Below are positions 1 to 9,424 of a stretch of DNA of 64,000 nt, piece by piece. The stretch lies in contig NZ_BBMZ01000009.1 of NCBI RefSeq assembly GCF_000759795.1, positions 124,001 through 188,000 on the forward strand, read 5' to 3'. The translations under genes were made by a program, and so were the position numbers. Below the pieces are notes generated by a model, which was not told where the DNA came from, did no database searches, and saw only the letters and a program-made list of their open reading frames with translations. Position 1 is the stretch's first letter; every line of letters starts with the position of its first letter. This stretch comes from Pseudescherichia vulneris NBRC 102420 (GTDB lineage: Bacteria > Pseudomonadota > Gammaproteobacteria > Enterobacterales > Enterobacteriaceae).

Positions 1-1
1 G

Positions 2-1147
2 CACTGCGTGATGGGCGACGAGATCCCTGCCGTGGTTGACGTTTTCCGCTTCTTCGCCGGAGCGGCGCGCACCCTGAACGGCCTGGCGGCGGGCGAGTAT
101 CTGGAGGGGCATACCTCGATGATCCGCCGCGATCCGGTGGGCGTGGTAGCATCGATTGCGCCCTGGAATTACCCCCTGATGATGGCTGCCTGGAAGCTGG
201 CGCCCGCGCTGGCGGCGGGCAACTGCGTGGTGATTAAGCCGTCGGAAATTACCCCGCTCACTGCCCTGAAGCTGGCGGAGCTGGCGAAGGATATCTTCCC
301 GGCCGGGGTGCTTAACGTGCTGTTTGGTCGGGGCAAGACCGTGGGCGATCCGCTCACCGGGCATGAGAAGGTGCGAATGGTTTCCCTGACCGGCTCCATT
401 GCTACCGGGGAGCATATCATCAGCCACACCGCCTCTTCAGTGAAGCGCACCCATATGGAGCTGGGAGGCAAAGCGCCGGTTATCGTCTTTGACGATGCCG
501 ATCTGGATGCGGTAGTAGAGGGGGTACGTACCTTTGGCTACTACAACGCGGGTCAGGACTGTACCGCCGCCTGCCGTATCTATGCCCAGAAGGGCATTTA
601 CGATGCGCTGGTCGAGAAGCTGGGCGCAGCGGTGGCGAGTCTGAAGATGGGCGCGCCGGACGATGAAAGCACCGAGCTGGGGCCGCTCAGCTCCGCTGCG
701 CACCTGGAGCGGGTAACGCAGGCGGTGGAGGCCGCGAAAGCGCTGGGGCACATCAGCGTCGTGACCGGGGGCGCGAAGCGCGACGGCGCAGGCTACTATT
801 TCCAGCCGACGCTGCTGGCCGGGGCAAAGCAGGAGGACGATATCGTCCAGCACGAAGTGTTTGGCCCGGTAGTGAGCGTAACCGCGTTTGACGATGAAGA
901 TCAGGTTCTGAGCTGGGCCAACGACTCCCGGTACGGGCTGGCCTCATCGGTGTGGACTCGGGACGTGGGCCGGGCGCACCGCTTAAGCGCCCGCCTGCAG
1001 TACGGCTGCACCTGGGTCAACACCCACTTTATGCTGGTCAGCGAGATGCCGCACGGCGGGCAGAAGATGTCCGGCTACGGCAAGGATATGTCGGTCTACG
1101 GCATCGAGGACTACACCGTCATTCGGCATGTCATGATAAAGCACTAG
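2..1147 (+). CDS. patD: Gamma-aminobutyraldehyde dehydrogenase, 5' end outside window
   Basis: NAD-dependent aldehyde dehydrogenase that oxidises 4-aminobutanal to GABA in putrescine breakdown. The frame is open from the window edge, so the gene is cut by the window and not truncated in nature; about 380 of the roughly 474 family residues remain. Visible are the family's APWNYP cofactor segment, the general-base glutamate in MELGGK and the catalytic cysteine in GQDCTAAC. The sequence follows E. coli PatD (YdcW) almost residue by residue as I remember it. A strong hairpin just after the stop ends the transcript. In E. coli the next gene is ortT; here an AT-rich insert separates them. Confidence 0.95.
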   Translation, partial: HCVMGDEIPAVVDVFRFFAGAARTLNGLAAGEYLEGHTSMIRRDPVGVVASIAPWNYPLMMAAWKLAPALAAGNCVVIKPSEITPLTALKLAELAKDIFPAGVLNVLFGRGKTVGDPLTGHEKVRMVSLTGSIATGEHIISHTASSVKRTHMELGGKAPVIVFDDADLDAVVEGVRTFGYYNAGQDCTAACRIYAQKGIYDALVEKLGAAVASLKMGAPDDESTELGPLSSAAHLERVTQAVEAAKALGHISVVTGGAKRDGAGYYFQPTLLAGAKQEDDIVQHEVFGPVVSVTAFDDEDQVLSWANDSRYGLASSVWTRDVGRAHRLSARLQYGCTWVNTHFMLVSEMPHGGQKMSGYGKDMSVYGIEDYTVIRHVMIKH

Positions 1148-1159
1148 AGTATTTTCAAG

Positions 1160-1194
1160 GTAGCTGGAACAGCGCGTGATGCGGTTCCAGCTAC
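1160..1194 (+). terminator. Probable intrinsic terminator of patD
   Basis: A perfect 11-bp inverted repeat (GTAGCTGGAAC / GTTCCAGCTAC, 13-nt loop) starts 13 nt after the patD stop and is followed by a T-rich stretch (tgtttatctttt). Confidence 0.7.
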
Positions 1195-1197
1195 TGT

Positions 1198-1368
1198 TTA
1201 TCTTTTGGTCTGGTTGCTGACAGACGAGACAGGGCCGTAGGCAAGATCGAATTTCGGCGGGTTTAATAACCTTTTGTTTTTTAAGTCATTAATCATTGAT
1301 TTCTGGTGCTGAGAGCGTACCAGAGTAGACAGCGATATAACTTGCTCGATTAAACTTGAATTGGGCAT
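1198..1368 (-). CDS. Small hypothetical protein (56 aa) downstream of the SDH protease
   Basis: A 56-codon frame starts at an ATG preceded by a strong ribosome-binding site (AAAGAGGAATAGCAAT, then ATG). It lies 33 nt downstream of the SDH protease stop on the same strand. The protein is basic and polar with no membrane segment or signal peptide: it begins MPNSSLIEQVISL and ends SNQTKR. I recognise no family. The good Shine-Dalgarno sequence and tight spacing argue that it is translated with the protease. Its stop lies just beyond the patD terminator hairpin, so the two transcripts converge. Confidence 0.5.
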   Translation of the reverse strand: MPNSSLIEQVISLSTLVRSQHQKSMINDLKNKRLLNPPKFDLAYGPVSSVSNQTKR

Positions 1369-1401
1369 ATTGCTATTCCTCTTTAGAGTAGATCCACGCT
1401 A

Positions 1402-2325
1402 TCACTCTTCTGTGGCGATGTCATTAGCTAAGGATGACATAACAATTATCTCTTTTTGCACTTTGAACCTAAATTCCGTCAACATCTTATCTATTTCTCT
1501 AAGATCTTCTGTCAACTGTACATTGTCCGTGTAGTCTTCTATTTGAAGGTGAAGATCGTTTGTAAGCGTATTTATACCAATAAACCTACCATGAGAATGC
1601 CAGCGTCTGTTATCACTGAGTGCCACAGCGATATCTTCGGCCCGCGCAATTTTGTCATCCAGCGTAACAGGTGCTTGAGTTCTTTCCCGTACGTTCCAGT
1701 TACGGAACTTATATTCAACAAGCCATTTTTTTAATAAATCTTTAGACAGCTCTCTGGCTTGTTCATAACGTCGTAGTTGAGCTAAATCTAAATTATTGAG
1801 CATCATTAATTCAGCTTGCGTAACCTGTCCGGTATGAGATTTGTTGATAATCTCCTCGACTTTATCCAGGTAGCCAAGGGCTGGAACCCACTTGCCGTCA
1901 GATGACTGGACCTGTGGGTCAATCGGACCAAGCGAGGAAGCATAATCCATGTAAATTTTATCACCAGACATACACCAAATCGTACCGGCAGACATGGCGT
2001 AGTTAGGAACAATAAAGTAGACCTCCTGATAAAAATGGCGGGTTATTTCAACCATTTTTTCTACAGATTCTACGGAGCCACCGCCGGTTGACAGTATTAT
2101 CACAAGCGAGCTTGTCTCTTTCTTTTTTGCGACTCGGCCAATGTCTTCAAGTACGGGTTGATAGATCTGTTTAGCCCACTCTGTAATCCCTCCGTAATAA
2201 ACAATAACATCTGAGTCTGGAAAGTGATCGTTTTTTAATTCGTCAATTTTGAAGGAAATGAAACCTTCTATTGTATCATCTATGTTACTCAAGATAGTCT
2301 CCACTAATAATGCTGGTGAATGCAT
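1402..2325 (-). CDS. SDH-family Clp-fold serine proteinase
   Basis: A 307-residue cytoplasmic protein of the serine dehydrogenase proteinase family (SDH_sah, ClpP/crotonase fold, related to SppA). Evidence is the glycine-rich STGGGSVESVEKM segment (79-91), the likely nucleophile Ser112 in NYAMSAGTIW and the GPIDPQ motif near 133-138. There is no signal peptide or membrane helix, unlike SppA. The annotated ATG at 2325 has no clear ribosome-binding site. An in-frame TTG at 2292, preceded by GGAG seven bases upstream, is a credible alternative giving 296 residues. The gene and its 56-codon partner are AT-richer than the flanking patD and ortT, and the pair is absent from this place in E. coli, which suggests acquisition. 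Substrate unknown. Confidence 0.8.
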   Translation of the reverse strand: MHSPALLVETILSNIDDTIEGFISFKIDELKNDHFPDSDVIVYYGGITEWAKQIYQPVLEDIGRVAKKKETSSLVIILSTGGGSVESVEKMVEITRHFYQEVYFIVPNYAMSAGTIWCMSGDKIYMDYASSLGPIDPQVQSSDGKWVPALGYLDKVEEIINKSHTGQVTQAELMMLNNLDLAQLRRYEQARELSKDLLKKWLVEYKFRNWNVRERTQAPVTLDDKIARAEDIAVALSDNRRWHSHGRFIGINTLTNDLHLQIEDYTDNVQLTEDLREIDKMLTEFRFKVQKEIIVMSSLANDIATEE

Positions 2326-2674
2326 TATTTAAATGAATGCATCTAACGACAGGAGGTGTTAATATTCATTAAAAATATATATTAGAACCTTGCCACCATT
2401 GCCGTGTTGATGATTCTATGTTTTGTTTTAAGGGGCGCAATTTTATATTTATAAAATATGGGCTGGCTAGGGAGTTTCTTCAAAAGTGTCGGATTCCTTC
2501 CTGACGGTATAAATCTGTACCGCCGCCTGCCTGTCTTGCTCTTCTTTTCGTCTTTCGCCCCCGACATAATCGACAAGTCCGGTTTCCCTCACTTTCGCAG
2601 GGATAAAGCTTGATTTACATCAATAAAAAATGCATATTGCGCGCGTTTTATTCTATTTTGAGCAAATGTCGGCT
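2326..2674. other. AT-rich intergenic stretch between the protease gene and ortT
   Basis: The two flanking genes diverge, so both promoters should lie here, but I cannot assign -10/-35 pairs with confidence. A plus-strand ATG frame at 2458 (about 50 codons) and a minus-strand 64-codon frame at 2382-2576 lack ribosome-binding sites and resemble no protein I know. Confidence 0.4.
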
Positions 2675-2848
2675 ATGACCCTATACCAAAAAATGCTGGT
2701 CTTCTACGCCGTGATGGCGACGATCTGTGCACTCATCACCTGGTTCCTGTCAAAGGATCGCAAACGGATCCGCTTTCTGTGTGCGTTTCTAATCGGCTCG
2801 ACCTGGCCGATGAGCTTTCCGGTGGCGCTGCTGATCTCTCTGTTCTAA
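2675..2848 (+). CDS. ortT: Orphan toxin OrtT
   Basis: A 57-residue inner-membrane protein matching E. coli OrtT (YdcX) in length and sequence: an N-terminal helix (YQKMLVFYAVMATICALITW), a charged SKDRKRIR hinge, then a second hydrophobic stretch ending FPVALLISLF. In E. coli it is described as an orphan membrane toxin that lowers the proton motive force during stringent-response conditions. Upstream in-frame ATGs at 2630 and 2666 exist, but the ATG at 2675 reproduces the known 57-residue product. No antitoxin lies next to it. Confidence 0.9.
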   Translation: MTLYQKMLVFYAVMATICALITWFLSKDRKRIRFLCAFLIGSTWPMSFPVALLISLF

Positions 2849-2868
2849 GAGTGCGGCGTAAAGAGGTT

Positions 2869-2892
2869 CCCCGGCGCGTTGCGTCACCGGGG
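2869..2892. terminator. Hairpin between convergent ortT and srfC
   Basis: CCCCGG / CCGGGG arms around a 12-nt loop sit between the converging stops of ortT and srfC. There is no clear T-tract in either direction, so terminator function is a guess from position. Confidence 0.35.
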
Positions 2893-2899
2893 GAGCCGA

Positions 2900-5074
2900 T
2901 TAAGGCAGAAGCGTTAATAACGTTTTGCGCTGGGCATCCGTCACGTCTGAGGGGTGCCGATAGCCAATGTTCTCGTTGCTGCGGGTATAGAGCGCCACCA
3001 GCCAGTCATAAACGTAGCGTGTCGCGGCGTGAACTGGCTGATCGCCCAGTCGATTCAGTCTGCCTGCGGTGTGGGCTGGCGCGTCGGTGCTGAAGATCGC
3101 GCTGCCTTTCTGGATACGGCTGGCCGGGCGCCGATCGACCGCAACGTCGGCGTAGCCAAGCCAGGCAATCAGATTGCCAATTGCCGCATGCAGCTGCGCC
3201 GCGCAGGCGTTATCCCGCTGCATCAGAGTTTGCAGCTGGCTAGCGAGATCCAGCCGGTAGCTGGTGGTGATAATCGTGTCCGCCACCTGGCGCAGCGTAG
3301 CCGGGGTAATGCCCAACCGGGCCGCGCTCTCCGCGCTGCGGCTCCACTGGCGAAGATGATTCACCCACATGGCGTGCGCCTGCTGACCGGCATCCCGGGC
3401 GGCACTGGCGCGCTCGGGCATCTCCTGCGCATCGGCAAAGAGATCGATCGCCTCGTTAAACAGGCCGCTCACCTTCTCCTCACGCGGCAGCTGTACCTTC
3501 CACAGGGCATCAAACTGCTTCATCTCTGGCAGCAGTCCTTCCAGCAGTTCACCATGGCGTCCAGCCTGGCCCTGCAGCTCGCGAATCGCCGATTCAGCTC
3601 GGGCGCGACGGGTGTCCGCATCCTCTGTTAGCGGCGAGAGCAGAGGCTGCATCAGATCGCGCAGCATCCGATTGTGGCGCTCGCGCAGGGCAGTCAGTCG
3701 ACTCAGGCGCAGCGACGGCGTGGTGGCCTGAGATAGCCACTCAATCAGCCGCTGCAGGCTGCTGGCGTCCAGCGCCTGCAGGGTTCCCCAGCGCTGTCCC
3801 GGCTTGCCCAGCAGCTGCTGCACGGTTTCATCAAGATTGAGCGAGGTGGTAAACCGCGCGTCCTGAGGCGTAATCGCCCACACCAGTCCCGGCAGCGCTG
3901 TCTCCTGGCCCGACTGCGTCTCCTGCACCCAGTTCAGCAAGGCCTTAGCCGTGACGGCGGTGGCGCTGCGCTGCGGCGTGGCGTTGCAGATCATCAGCAC
4001 GTCCGGCTGGCGCTGCTGGCGATAGCGCTCCAGCAGCCAGCGGCACTTGCTGTGCCAGAGCGGGCGTTGAGGCTGCGCCGCCGGGCAGGGAATATCGACA
4101 ATATCTACCCCGTCCAGCACGCTGTTTTCAACGCACAGCACTAATTCGTAGGTCAGCAGAGACAGAGTGGCGAGGGGAATGCTTACCGCGTTTTGCAGCT
4201 CGTCTTTTGACAGAGGATGAACCACTACCTCCGCCTGCGCCTCGATGCTCTCTGCTGCCAGCGGGTTCAAGAAACCCTCCGTCGGCAGGGCAAAGTTATC
4301 TACCAGCAGGCTCAGGGGCGCAGCCAGCTCGGCGGCGTTGCCGGTCTGATGCAGAACGTGCGCCAGGGCTAGCCACTGCTGGGTCAGCTCCTGCTGCTCA
4401 CCCCACAGCAGCGACCAGGCGCTGGCCCGGGCGCGCAGATCCAGGGAGGGGATCAGGGTAGCGAGCTGGTACCACAGGCCGTCGTCGATCTGCTGCTGTG
4501 CAGCAGGCACGGTGGTGCGCCAGAACGCGGCAATCGCGCCGACGTCCTCAGCGGTAAGGCCCGCCACCGGATGCGGCTGACGCAGCCCGCGCCAGCGGTT
4601 GAGACGATCTTCAATCACCGCCCGGTCGACAAGGTGGCGATCCTGCTGTCCGGCGGCATGGGCGATAAACACCTGCACCAGCTCCGCCTCGCTAATCAGA
4701 CGCAGACGCAGTGGAAACGCATCGTCAACGTTCTGAACGGCCGTGGTGAAGCGCAGCGCCATGCCGGTCAGGGCATGACCCGGATTGATATGGCTCAGGT
4801 AGTCGAAACTCTTCTCGCCGGCCTTGACGTTAATCCGTCCACTGCCGCTGCTGCACAGGGCGGTAAGCAGGTGTGCTTTTGCCGCCTGGGCGTGACCATA
4901 GAGGCCCACCGTGCGGGGCTGGCTAGCGGCGCGGGCCAGCACGCTCTCGTGCGCGGCGGCGGCGGTCAGGCGTAGCAATAGGGCGTCAGCGTCATCGTCA
5001 AGCAGCGGGGCGTGCTGGCGGGTCTCATCTATCCATGCCATTAATGCCTGGGAGGTTTTGCTCACATCTCTCAT
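2900..5074 (-). CDS. srfC: SrfC-like putative virulence factor
   Basis: A 724-residue protein of the Virul_Fac family, last gene of a srfABC operon. A P-loop-like segment lies at residues 56-70 (VGLYGHAQAAKAHLL), but the usual G-K-S/T is degraded to A65-K66-A67, so nucleotide binding is doubtful. A later DIVDIPCP segment resembles a DxxG/Walker B strand. This suggests descent from a dynamin- or GTPase-like protein. Its start overlaps the srfB stop by 4 nt (ATGA), so translation is coupled. In Salmonella the srf genes were found as SsrB-activated. Some srfABC loci from insect pathogens are reported cytotoxic (from memory). No signal peptide. Confidence 0.85.
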   Translation of the reverse strand: MRDVSKTSQALMAWIDETRQHAPLLDDDADALLLRLTAAAAHESVLARAASQPRTVGLYGHAQAAKAHLLTALCSSGSGRINVKAGEKSFDYLSHINPGHALTGMALRFTTAVQNVDDAFPLRLRLISEAELVQVFIAHAAGQQDRHLVDRAVIEDRLNRWRGLRQPHPVAGLTAEDVGAIAAFWRTTVPAAQQQIDDGLWYQLATLIPSLDLRARASAWSLLWGEQQELTQQWLALAHVLHQTGNAAELAAPLSLLVDNFALPTEGFLNPLAAESIEAQAEVVVHPLSKDELQNAVSIPLATLSLLTYELVLCVENSVLDGVDIVDIPCPAAQPQRPLWHSKCRWLLERYRQQRQPDVLMICNATPQRSATAVTAKALLNWVQETQSGQETALPGLVWAITPQDARFTTSLNLDETVQQLLGKPGQRWGTLQALDASSLQRLIEWLSQATTPSLRLSRLTALRERHNRMLRDLMQPLLSPLTEDADTRRARAESAIRELQGQAGRHGELLEGLLPEMKQFDALWKVQLPREEKVSGLFNEAIDLFADAQEMPERASAARDAGQQAHAMWVNHLRQWSRSAESAARLGITPATLRQVADTIITTSYRLDLASQLQTLMQRDNACAAQLHAAIGNLIAWLGYADVAVDRRPASRIQKGSAIFSTDAPAHTAGRLNRLGDQPVHAATRYVYDWLVALYTRSNENIGYRHPSDVTDAQRKTLLTLLP

Positions 5075-8052
5075 TTTAAGTACACGCTCCCGCTGTCAAT
5101 CCAGTAGTGGCTGCCGCTGTGGCGGCGATCGGCCAGGGTGTTCAGTTTAAACGTCAACGCATCGGCGGCAACCGGCGTTCCGTCTTGTAGCCAGGCCTCG
5201 CTCAGGGTGAACGCTTCCGGCCCCAGCGCCTTGCTGCCGCCGGTGAGGGCCAGCCGCACGTTCAGCACGCCGTCGCCAGCGATGGCTTTCGCCAGCTCCG
5301 GTGAGTTGATACTCAGGGTATAGAGCGGCGTTGCAGGCCAGCGGGCGTTGGCGAGCTGGCGGAAGCCCAGCGTGACGTTGCCGCGCAGCGGGAAGTGCAG
5401 ACGGGCATCCAGCTTGGCACCCGACTTATCCAGGTCGATATCTTCATACCAGACGTTCTCTTCGCGCAGGGTATTCACCACGTTATCCAGCACGCCGAGA
5501 TAGCGCACGGTTGAGTAAGCCCCAATATCCGCCGCTTTAAAGTTAAAGCGCGGCAGGCGCAGATCCAGCGCCAGGCTGCACAGCATCGCCCCAACGGCGG
5601 CGGTGGATTTCGGATTGCCGATCCGCCCCTGCTGGCTAAACGGATACCACTCGTGCACCCGGTACTTATCCAGCCACACCATTCGGTTAACCGGAACCGG
5701 CTGCAGGTGGCGGATCAGCGCCTGCACGCCCGGCAGGCAGCCTGGACGCCCGGTGATCAGCAGCACGTCGCAGCCGTAGTGGGAGATGGCTTCACATACC
5801 GCATGGATCGGCGCGGTCAGGGTGAACTGGCCCCCCAGCATCGCCGCCTGCAGATCGCTAAAGTTAACCTGCAGCGGCACGGCAAAGAGATCGAACGCCG
5901 CGGCGCTGGCTGGCAGAGCGTGATCGATGGCCTGTTTGAGGTAGTTCATGACGTTGCGCGTCGGCTGCTGGGTCAGCAGTTCGCCAAAGGTGGCGTGCAG
6001 CCCCGCCAACGGATCGTTGATATCGCTTTGCTCCCAGGCCGAGAGGATCGCATGGCCGATCGGCATAAAGAGTTGCAGCGTGGTTTGCTGGCGCAGCACC
6101 GCCTGGGTGTCAATGCGGCCAGAGTCGCCAAACAGCGTTGCCATGAGTGCAGCGGCGTCGGTAATTCCCGACTTTTGCAGCTGGGTTTGCAGGGCGGGCA
6201 GCACGCAGCGCTGGATAATATCCAGCAGAATGTCATCGCCCGCTACCTTAAACCCTTCCCGGAACAGCAGATGCGGAGTGATCTTGACGTTGCTCCCGGT
6301 GCCGTCATCCAGCTGATAGTGGACGATGGCCATATCGGTGGTGCCGCCGCCAATATCGATCGACGCTACCCGCAGGGCGCGGCCCGGCGTTTCGTCCGGC
6401 GCACCGATACGGTCCGGGCGGGCGAGGGAGGCAAAAAAGGTCTCGGTCTGTCCGGCGTAGTGGGAGATAGCTTCGTTATAGAGCCAAACCAGTTGGCCGC
6501 AGCTCGCCTCGTCCCACTCCATCTGGATCTGCGGGACGGGCACCACGCTCTTATCGCGCTGCTTGCTGTTAGCGAAGTCGTCATCCTGCGGGTGCCACCC
6601 CATCGCTTTCCACACCAGGGCGATGGCTTCAAACATGCGGCGGCGGAAGATCTCGCGCTCCTGCTTCGGCATCGCCGAGGGCAGGGTCAAAATAATGGTG
6701 CGCAGTTGGCGGGGCGAGGCCGGGAAACCCAGACGCAAGCGCGTCGCCACGCTGTTGATCTGCCCTAAAGCCTGAGCCAGCAGCTCGCACAGCATGTGCG
6801 TCATCAGCGTGCTGCGGCTGTACTGGGGCGAGAACACCGGCAGACGCTCATCCAGCGGCAGGGTGTAGAGCGGCTGGCCGTCGTCGTTCATCAGGTTCAT
6901 CAGCGGGAAGGCGGTCGCTAGCGGCTCGCGCTGGGACTTGCTGTTCATCTGGCTAAAGCGCCAGTCCTGTAACACCGGGGTCTCATCCCACAGGTAACGG
7001 CGCGGGCTAGAGATACCGCTGTTGCCTTCGGTCCCCAGACGCTGCATCGCCAGCTTGCGGGCCTCGTCGCCCACGCGAACGATCGAGGGCCAGACGAAGG
7101 CATCTTCACGCCCGCTCTCCACGGAGAAGTGCTGTTTGCCGAAGCGGGCTTCGGAGAACTCCAGCCGGCTGGTAAACAACGGCTCGTTTAAAAACTGCGG
7201 CTCGCTCAGGGAGCGCACCTGCAGCTCTGCCGTCTGGCGCAGGCCATCGTTGGCGTCGCCCTGATCCTCAATGATGACGCCGCAGGTATGGGTGTTGCCG
7301 ACGTCGAGGATCAGATCCACCGGAATAGCCGGGGTGCTGAGGGTATGGGTAACGATTTTAACTTCTGGCACCGTCAGCTGCTCGCCCAGCAGGGTAAGCA
7401 GGTTGAGCCAGTGGGCCTGATACTCAAAGCCGCGCAGGGCCTGGGCAATCTCCCGCTCGCTGCGGTTTTCGACGCTGGTGGCGTAGTGCAGAAACGCCTC
7501 GCGCAGCCAGCCATCTATCCAGGTCTGATCGAGAAAATCAAACACCTCGTCGTCGCGCCATGCCAGCGCAAAGCGGGTGCCGTTCAGAATGTCATTGGTG
7601 GCCGGGGCCAGCGCCCCAGGCGAGAGATCGTTGATCTGGCTGTCCAGCGCCAGGGTCACGCGGTGGGTGTTGCCTACGCTGTCCGGCTCGGCCAGCTTGC
7701 GGATCTGCACGCGAGCCCAGTTATCCGGGCCTTCCACAAAGGTGCGCGGCGGGTTAAAGCGTAAGAAAGGTATAGGTAGCCAGACGCCATCCAGCACCGC
7801 CAGCGACTCAAGCAGCGGCAGGGTGATCTCCGGCTTCACCACCTCGGGCTGGCCGCCGTCACGGGTGGGCAGCGTATAGCGGCTGTTGATCAGATCGTAA
7901 TCGAGGCGCAGCAGCGGCCCGTTAGCGGTTTTTCGTACAAAGCGTCCGCTCTGTAGGGAAGCCTGCGGCGTCAGGCCAAAGTCGAGAAACTGCACGCCGC
8001 TGTTGGCAATCAGCGTGACGCTCTGTTTGTAATCGCAAAGATTAACCAGCAT
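5071..8052 (-). CDS. srfB: SrfB-like putative virulence factor with actin/Hsp70-type motifs
   Basis: A 993-residue protein of the SrfB family. Three segments match the nucleotide-binding motifs of the actin/Hsp70/sugar-kinase fold: LILDVGNTHTCGVII near 243-257 (phosphate-1-like), SIDIGGGTTDMAIV near 562-575 (phosphate-2-like) and LLITGRPGCLPGVQALI near 757-773 (adenosine-like). It is therefore probably an ATPase with an N-terminal extension of about 240 residues. There is no secretion signal. It sits 4 nt after srfA and overlaps srfC by 4 nt, so the three products are made together. Family membership is confident; the ATPase role is inferred from the motifs. Confidence 0.88.
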   Translation of the reverse strand: MLVNLCDYKQSVTLIANSGVQFLDFGLTPQASLQSGRFVRKTANGPLLRLDYDLINSRYTLPTRDGGQPEVVKPEITLPLLESLAVLDGVWLPIPFLRFNPPRTFVEGPDNWARVQIRKLAEPDSVGNTHRVTLALDSQINDLSPGALAPATNDILNGTRFALAWRDDEVFDFLDQTWIDGWLREAFLHYATSVENRSEREIAQALRGFEYQAHWLNLLTLLGEQLTVPEVKIVTHTLSTPAIPVDLILDVGNTHTCGVIIEDQGDANDGLRQTAELQVRSLSEPQFLNEPLFTSRLEFSEARFGKQHFSVESGREDAFVWPSIVRVGDEARKLAMQRLGTEGNSGISSPRRYLWDETPVLQDWRFSQMNSKSQREPLATAFPLMNLMNDDGQPLYTLPLDERLPVFSPQYSRSTLMTHMLCELLAQALGQINSVATRLRLGFPASPRQLRTIILTLPSAMPKQEREIFRRRMFEAIALVWKAMGWHPQDDDFANSKQRDKSVVPVPQIQMEWDEASCGQLVWLYNEAISHYAGQTETFFASLARPDRIGAPDETPGRALRVASIDIGGGTTDMAIVHYQLDDGTGSNVKITPHLLFREGFKVAGDDILLDIIQRCVLPALQTQLQKSGITDAAALMATLFGDSGRIDTQAVLRQQTTLQLFMPIGHAILSAWEQSDINDPLAGLHATFGELLTQQPTRNVMNYLKQAIDHALPASAAAFDLFAVPLQVNFSDLQAAMLGGQFTLTAPIHAVCEAISHYGCDVLLITGRPGCLPGVQALIRHLQPVPVNRMVWLDKYRVHEWYPFSQQGRIGNPKSTAAVGAMLCSLALDLRLPRFNFKAADIGAYSTVRYLGVLDNVVNTLREENVWYEDIDLDKSGAKLDARLHFPLRGNVTLGFRQLANARWPATPLYTLSINSPELAKAIAGDGVLNVRLALTGGSKALGPEAFTLSEAWLQDGTPVAADALTFKLNTLADRRHSGSHYWIDSGSVYLK

Positions 8053-8056
8053 AAAA

Positions 8057-9424
8057 TCAGGAACCTGTTTTTCTGAACGTCAACGGGACAATGGTTTTGG
8101 CATCATACCGGGCGCTGCACTGGGCAACGTCGCTGGTGCCTGCGGTGCAGGAGATCTCCGGCATCGGGTAGCGAGAGCCGTCGCTGCAGCGCGCGTGACC
8201 GCGGCTTTTGATCATCAGTACGCCGGTGTCGTGCAGGCCAGAGAAGATCTCGGACCGACAGACAATATTATTACCCTGCACCAGGCGGGCGGTGCCTTTA
8301 TTATTCTGGATCTGGAAGCGCAGCGTAGGCGGCTTGCCGGTCACTTCGTCTTTGATATCCAGCATCACGCGCCAGCTGCCGTTAAGAAAACGGGTGCTGC
8401 CCGCTTTAACCTGGTTGGCATCCATCACCAGCGCATCTTTTGGGATAGCGGTGATGGTCGGTTCGCTGGCTTTCTCTACCACCGGGGCAGGCGCTGCTTT
8501 GGCCGCCACCACTTCCGCCTGATGCAGCGGCAGCGAAGCCGTAAGCACCGGCGCAGGCTCAGCCTCGACCGGGGCAGGCGCAATGGTCTGCCGCGCAGCG
8601 GGCTGCGCGGCGGCTGTTTTAATGGCGGGCGTTGATTCAGGCTCTGCGGGCTGATGCGGCCAGAGCAGCGGGGCAGCCACGGCAGCGACCACCACGGCGG
8701 CCACCGGCAGCGCCCACAGGCCAACGCGGCGCTTAGCGGGAACAGGCGCCGCGTCAACGGCGGCAGGAGGAACAACCGGCGCGGGCGCGGGTTCAGGCTG
8801 CGGCGGTTCGGGAGGCTGTTGAGTCGTCATCTCCGGCACGGCGGCCAGCAGCGGTTCATCGGCTTGGCTGAAGGTCGCCACGGCAGGGGCTTCCTCTTCA
8901 GCGTCGTTCTCTTGCGGCATCTCGATGATCGGGGCTGGCGGCTCCTCTTCCCGCAGGCAGGCGAGCACGTCCTCGCGGGCGCTCTCGTTCAGATCAACAA
9001 AGCCCCAGAAAGTAATCACCGGTTTGCCATCCACCAGGAACACGTGGTTCACGCCGGGAAACTGCAGCGCTTTCGCCAGCAGGGAGCCAAACAGCTGCTG
9101 GGCGGTTTTCGGCGACTGCAGGCTTTTCCGGCTCAGGGCCGCGGCGCTGTCGAGCGTGCTTTCCAGAAAACGCAGGGCGCGGAAGCGGGACTCGTCGTCC
9201 GCCGCCTTCCAGCTTACCGCCCGGCCTTCGACCGGAGAGTACCAGTCCACGCGATCGCCGTCGTCGTTAATCTGCGGTATGGCGAGGCAGTCCACCATCG
9301 CCTGCTGCTTACGCAGACGTAATGCTTCACGAATTTGCAATGCCGAATCAAAGACGGCCTGGCCGCCACCGCCAACGGCCTGAAAATCATCCAGATCGCC
9401 GCTGCGCAAGAGAGTTTTTGCCAC
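8057..9424 (-). CDS. srfA: SrfA-like protein, single-pass membrane
   Basis: First gene of the srfABC operon, 455 residues from a GTG start (frame begins VAKTLLRSGDL). Residues 1-165 form a globular cytoplasmic part. A Pro/Ala/Glu-rich linker follows, then one hydrophobic helix at about 235-255 (VGLWALPVAAVVVAAVAAPL) preceded by KRR. A second low-complexity linker leads to a C-terminal domain of about 130 residues with cysteines (VCRS, ARCS, ISCTAG) suited to the periplasm. The topology suggests a link between the cytoplasmic SrfB/SrfC pair and the envelope. Alanine/proline richness makes alignment unreliable; the name rests mainly on context and architecture. Confidence 0.8.
   Translation of the reverse strand: MAKTLLRSGDLDDFQAVGGGGQAVFDSALQIREALRLRKQQAMVDCLAIPQINDDGDRVDWYSPVEGRAVSWKAADDESRFRALRFLESTLDSAAALSRKSLQSPKTAQQLFGSLLAKALQFPGVNHVFLVDGKPVITFWGFVDLNESAREDVLACLREEEPPAPIIEMPQENDAEEEAPAVATFSQADEPLLAAVPEMTTQQPPEPPQPEPAPAPVVPPAAVDAAPVPAKRRVGLWALPVAAVVVAAVAAPLLWPHQPAEPESTPAIKTAAAQPAARQTIAPAPVEAEPAPVLTASLPLHQAEVVAAKAAPAPVVEKASEPTITAIPKDALVMDANQVKAGSTRFLNGSWRVMLDIKDEVTGKPPTLRFQIQNNKGTARLVQGNNIVCRSEIFSGLHDTGVLMIKSRGHARCSDGSRYPMPEISCTAGTSDVAQCSARYDAKTIVPLTFRKTGS

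Noticed and set aside
2382..2576. 64-codon minus-strand frame, and a roughly 50-codon plus-strand frame at 2458, in the gap before ortT
   Set aside because: Neither has a ribosome-binding site or recognisable protein character, and each occupies the probable promoter region.
5653..6768. 371-codon plus-strand frame opposite srfB
   Set aside because: GC-rich reverse frame of a gene with clear motifs; no independent evidence.
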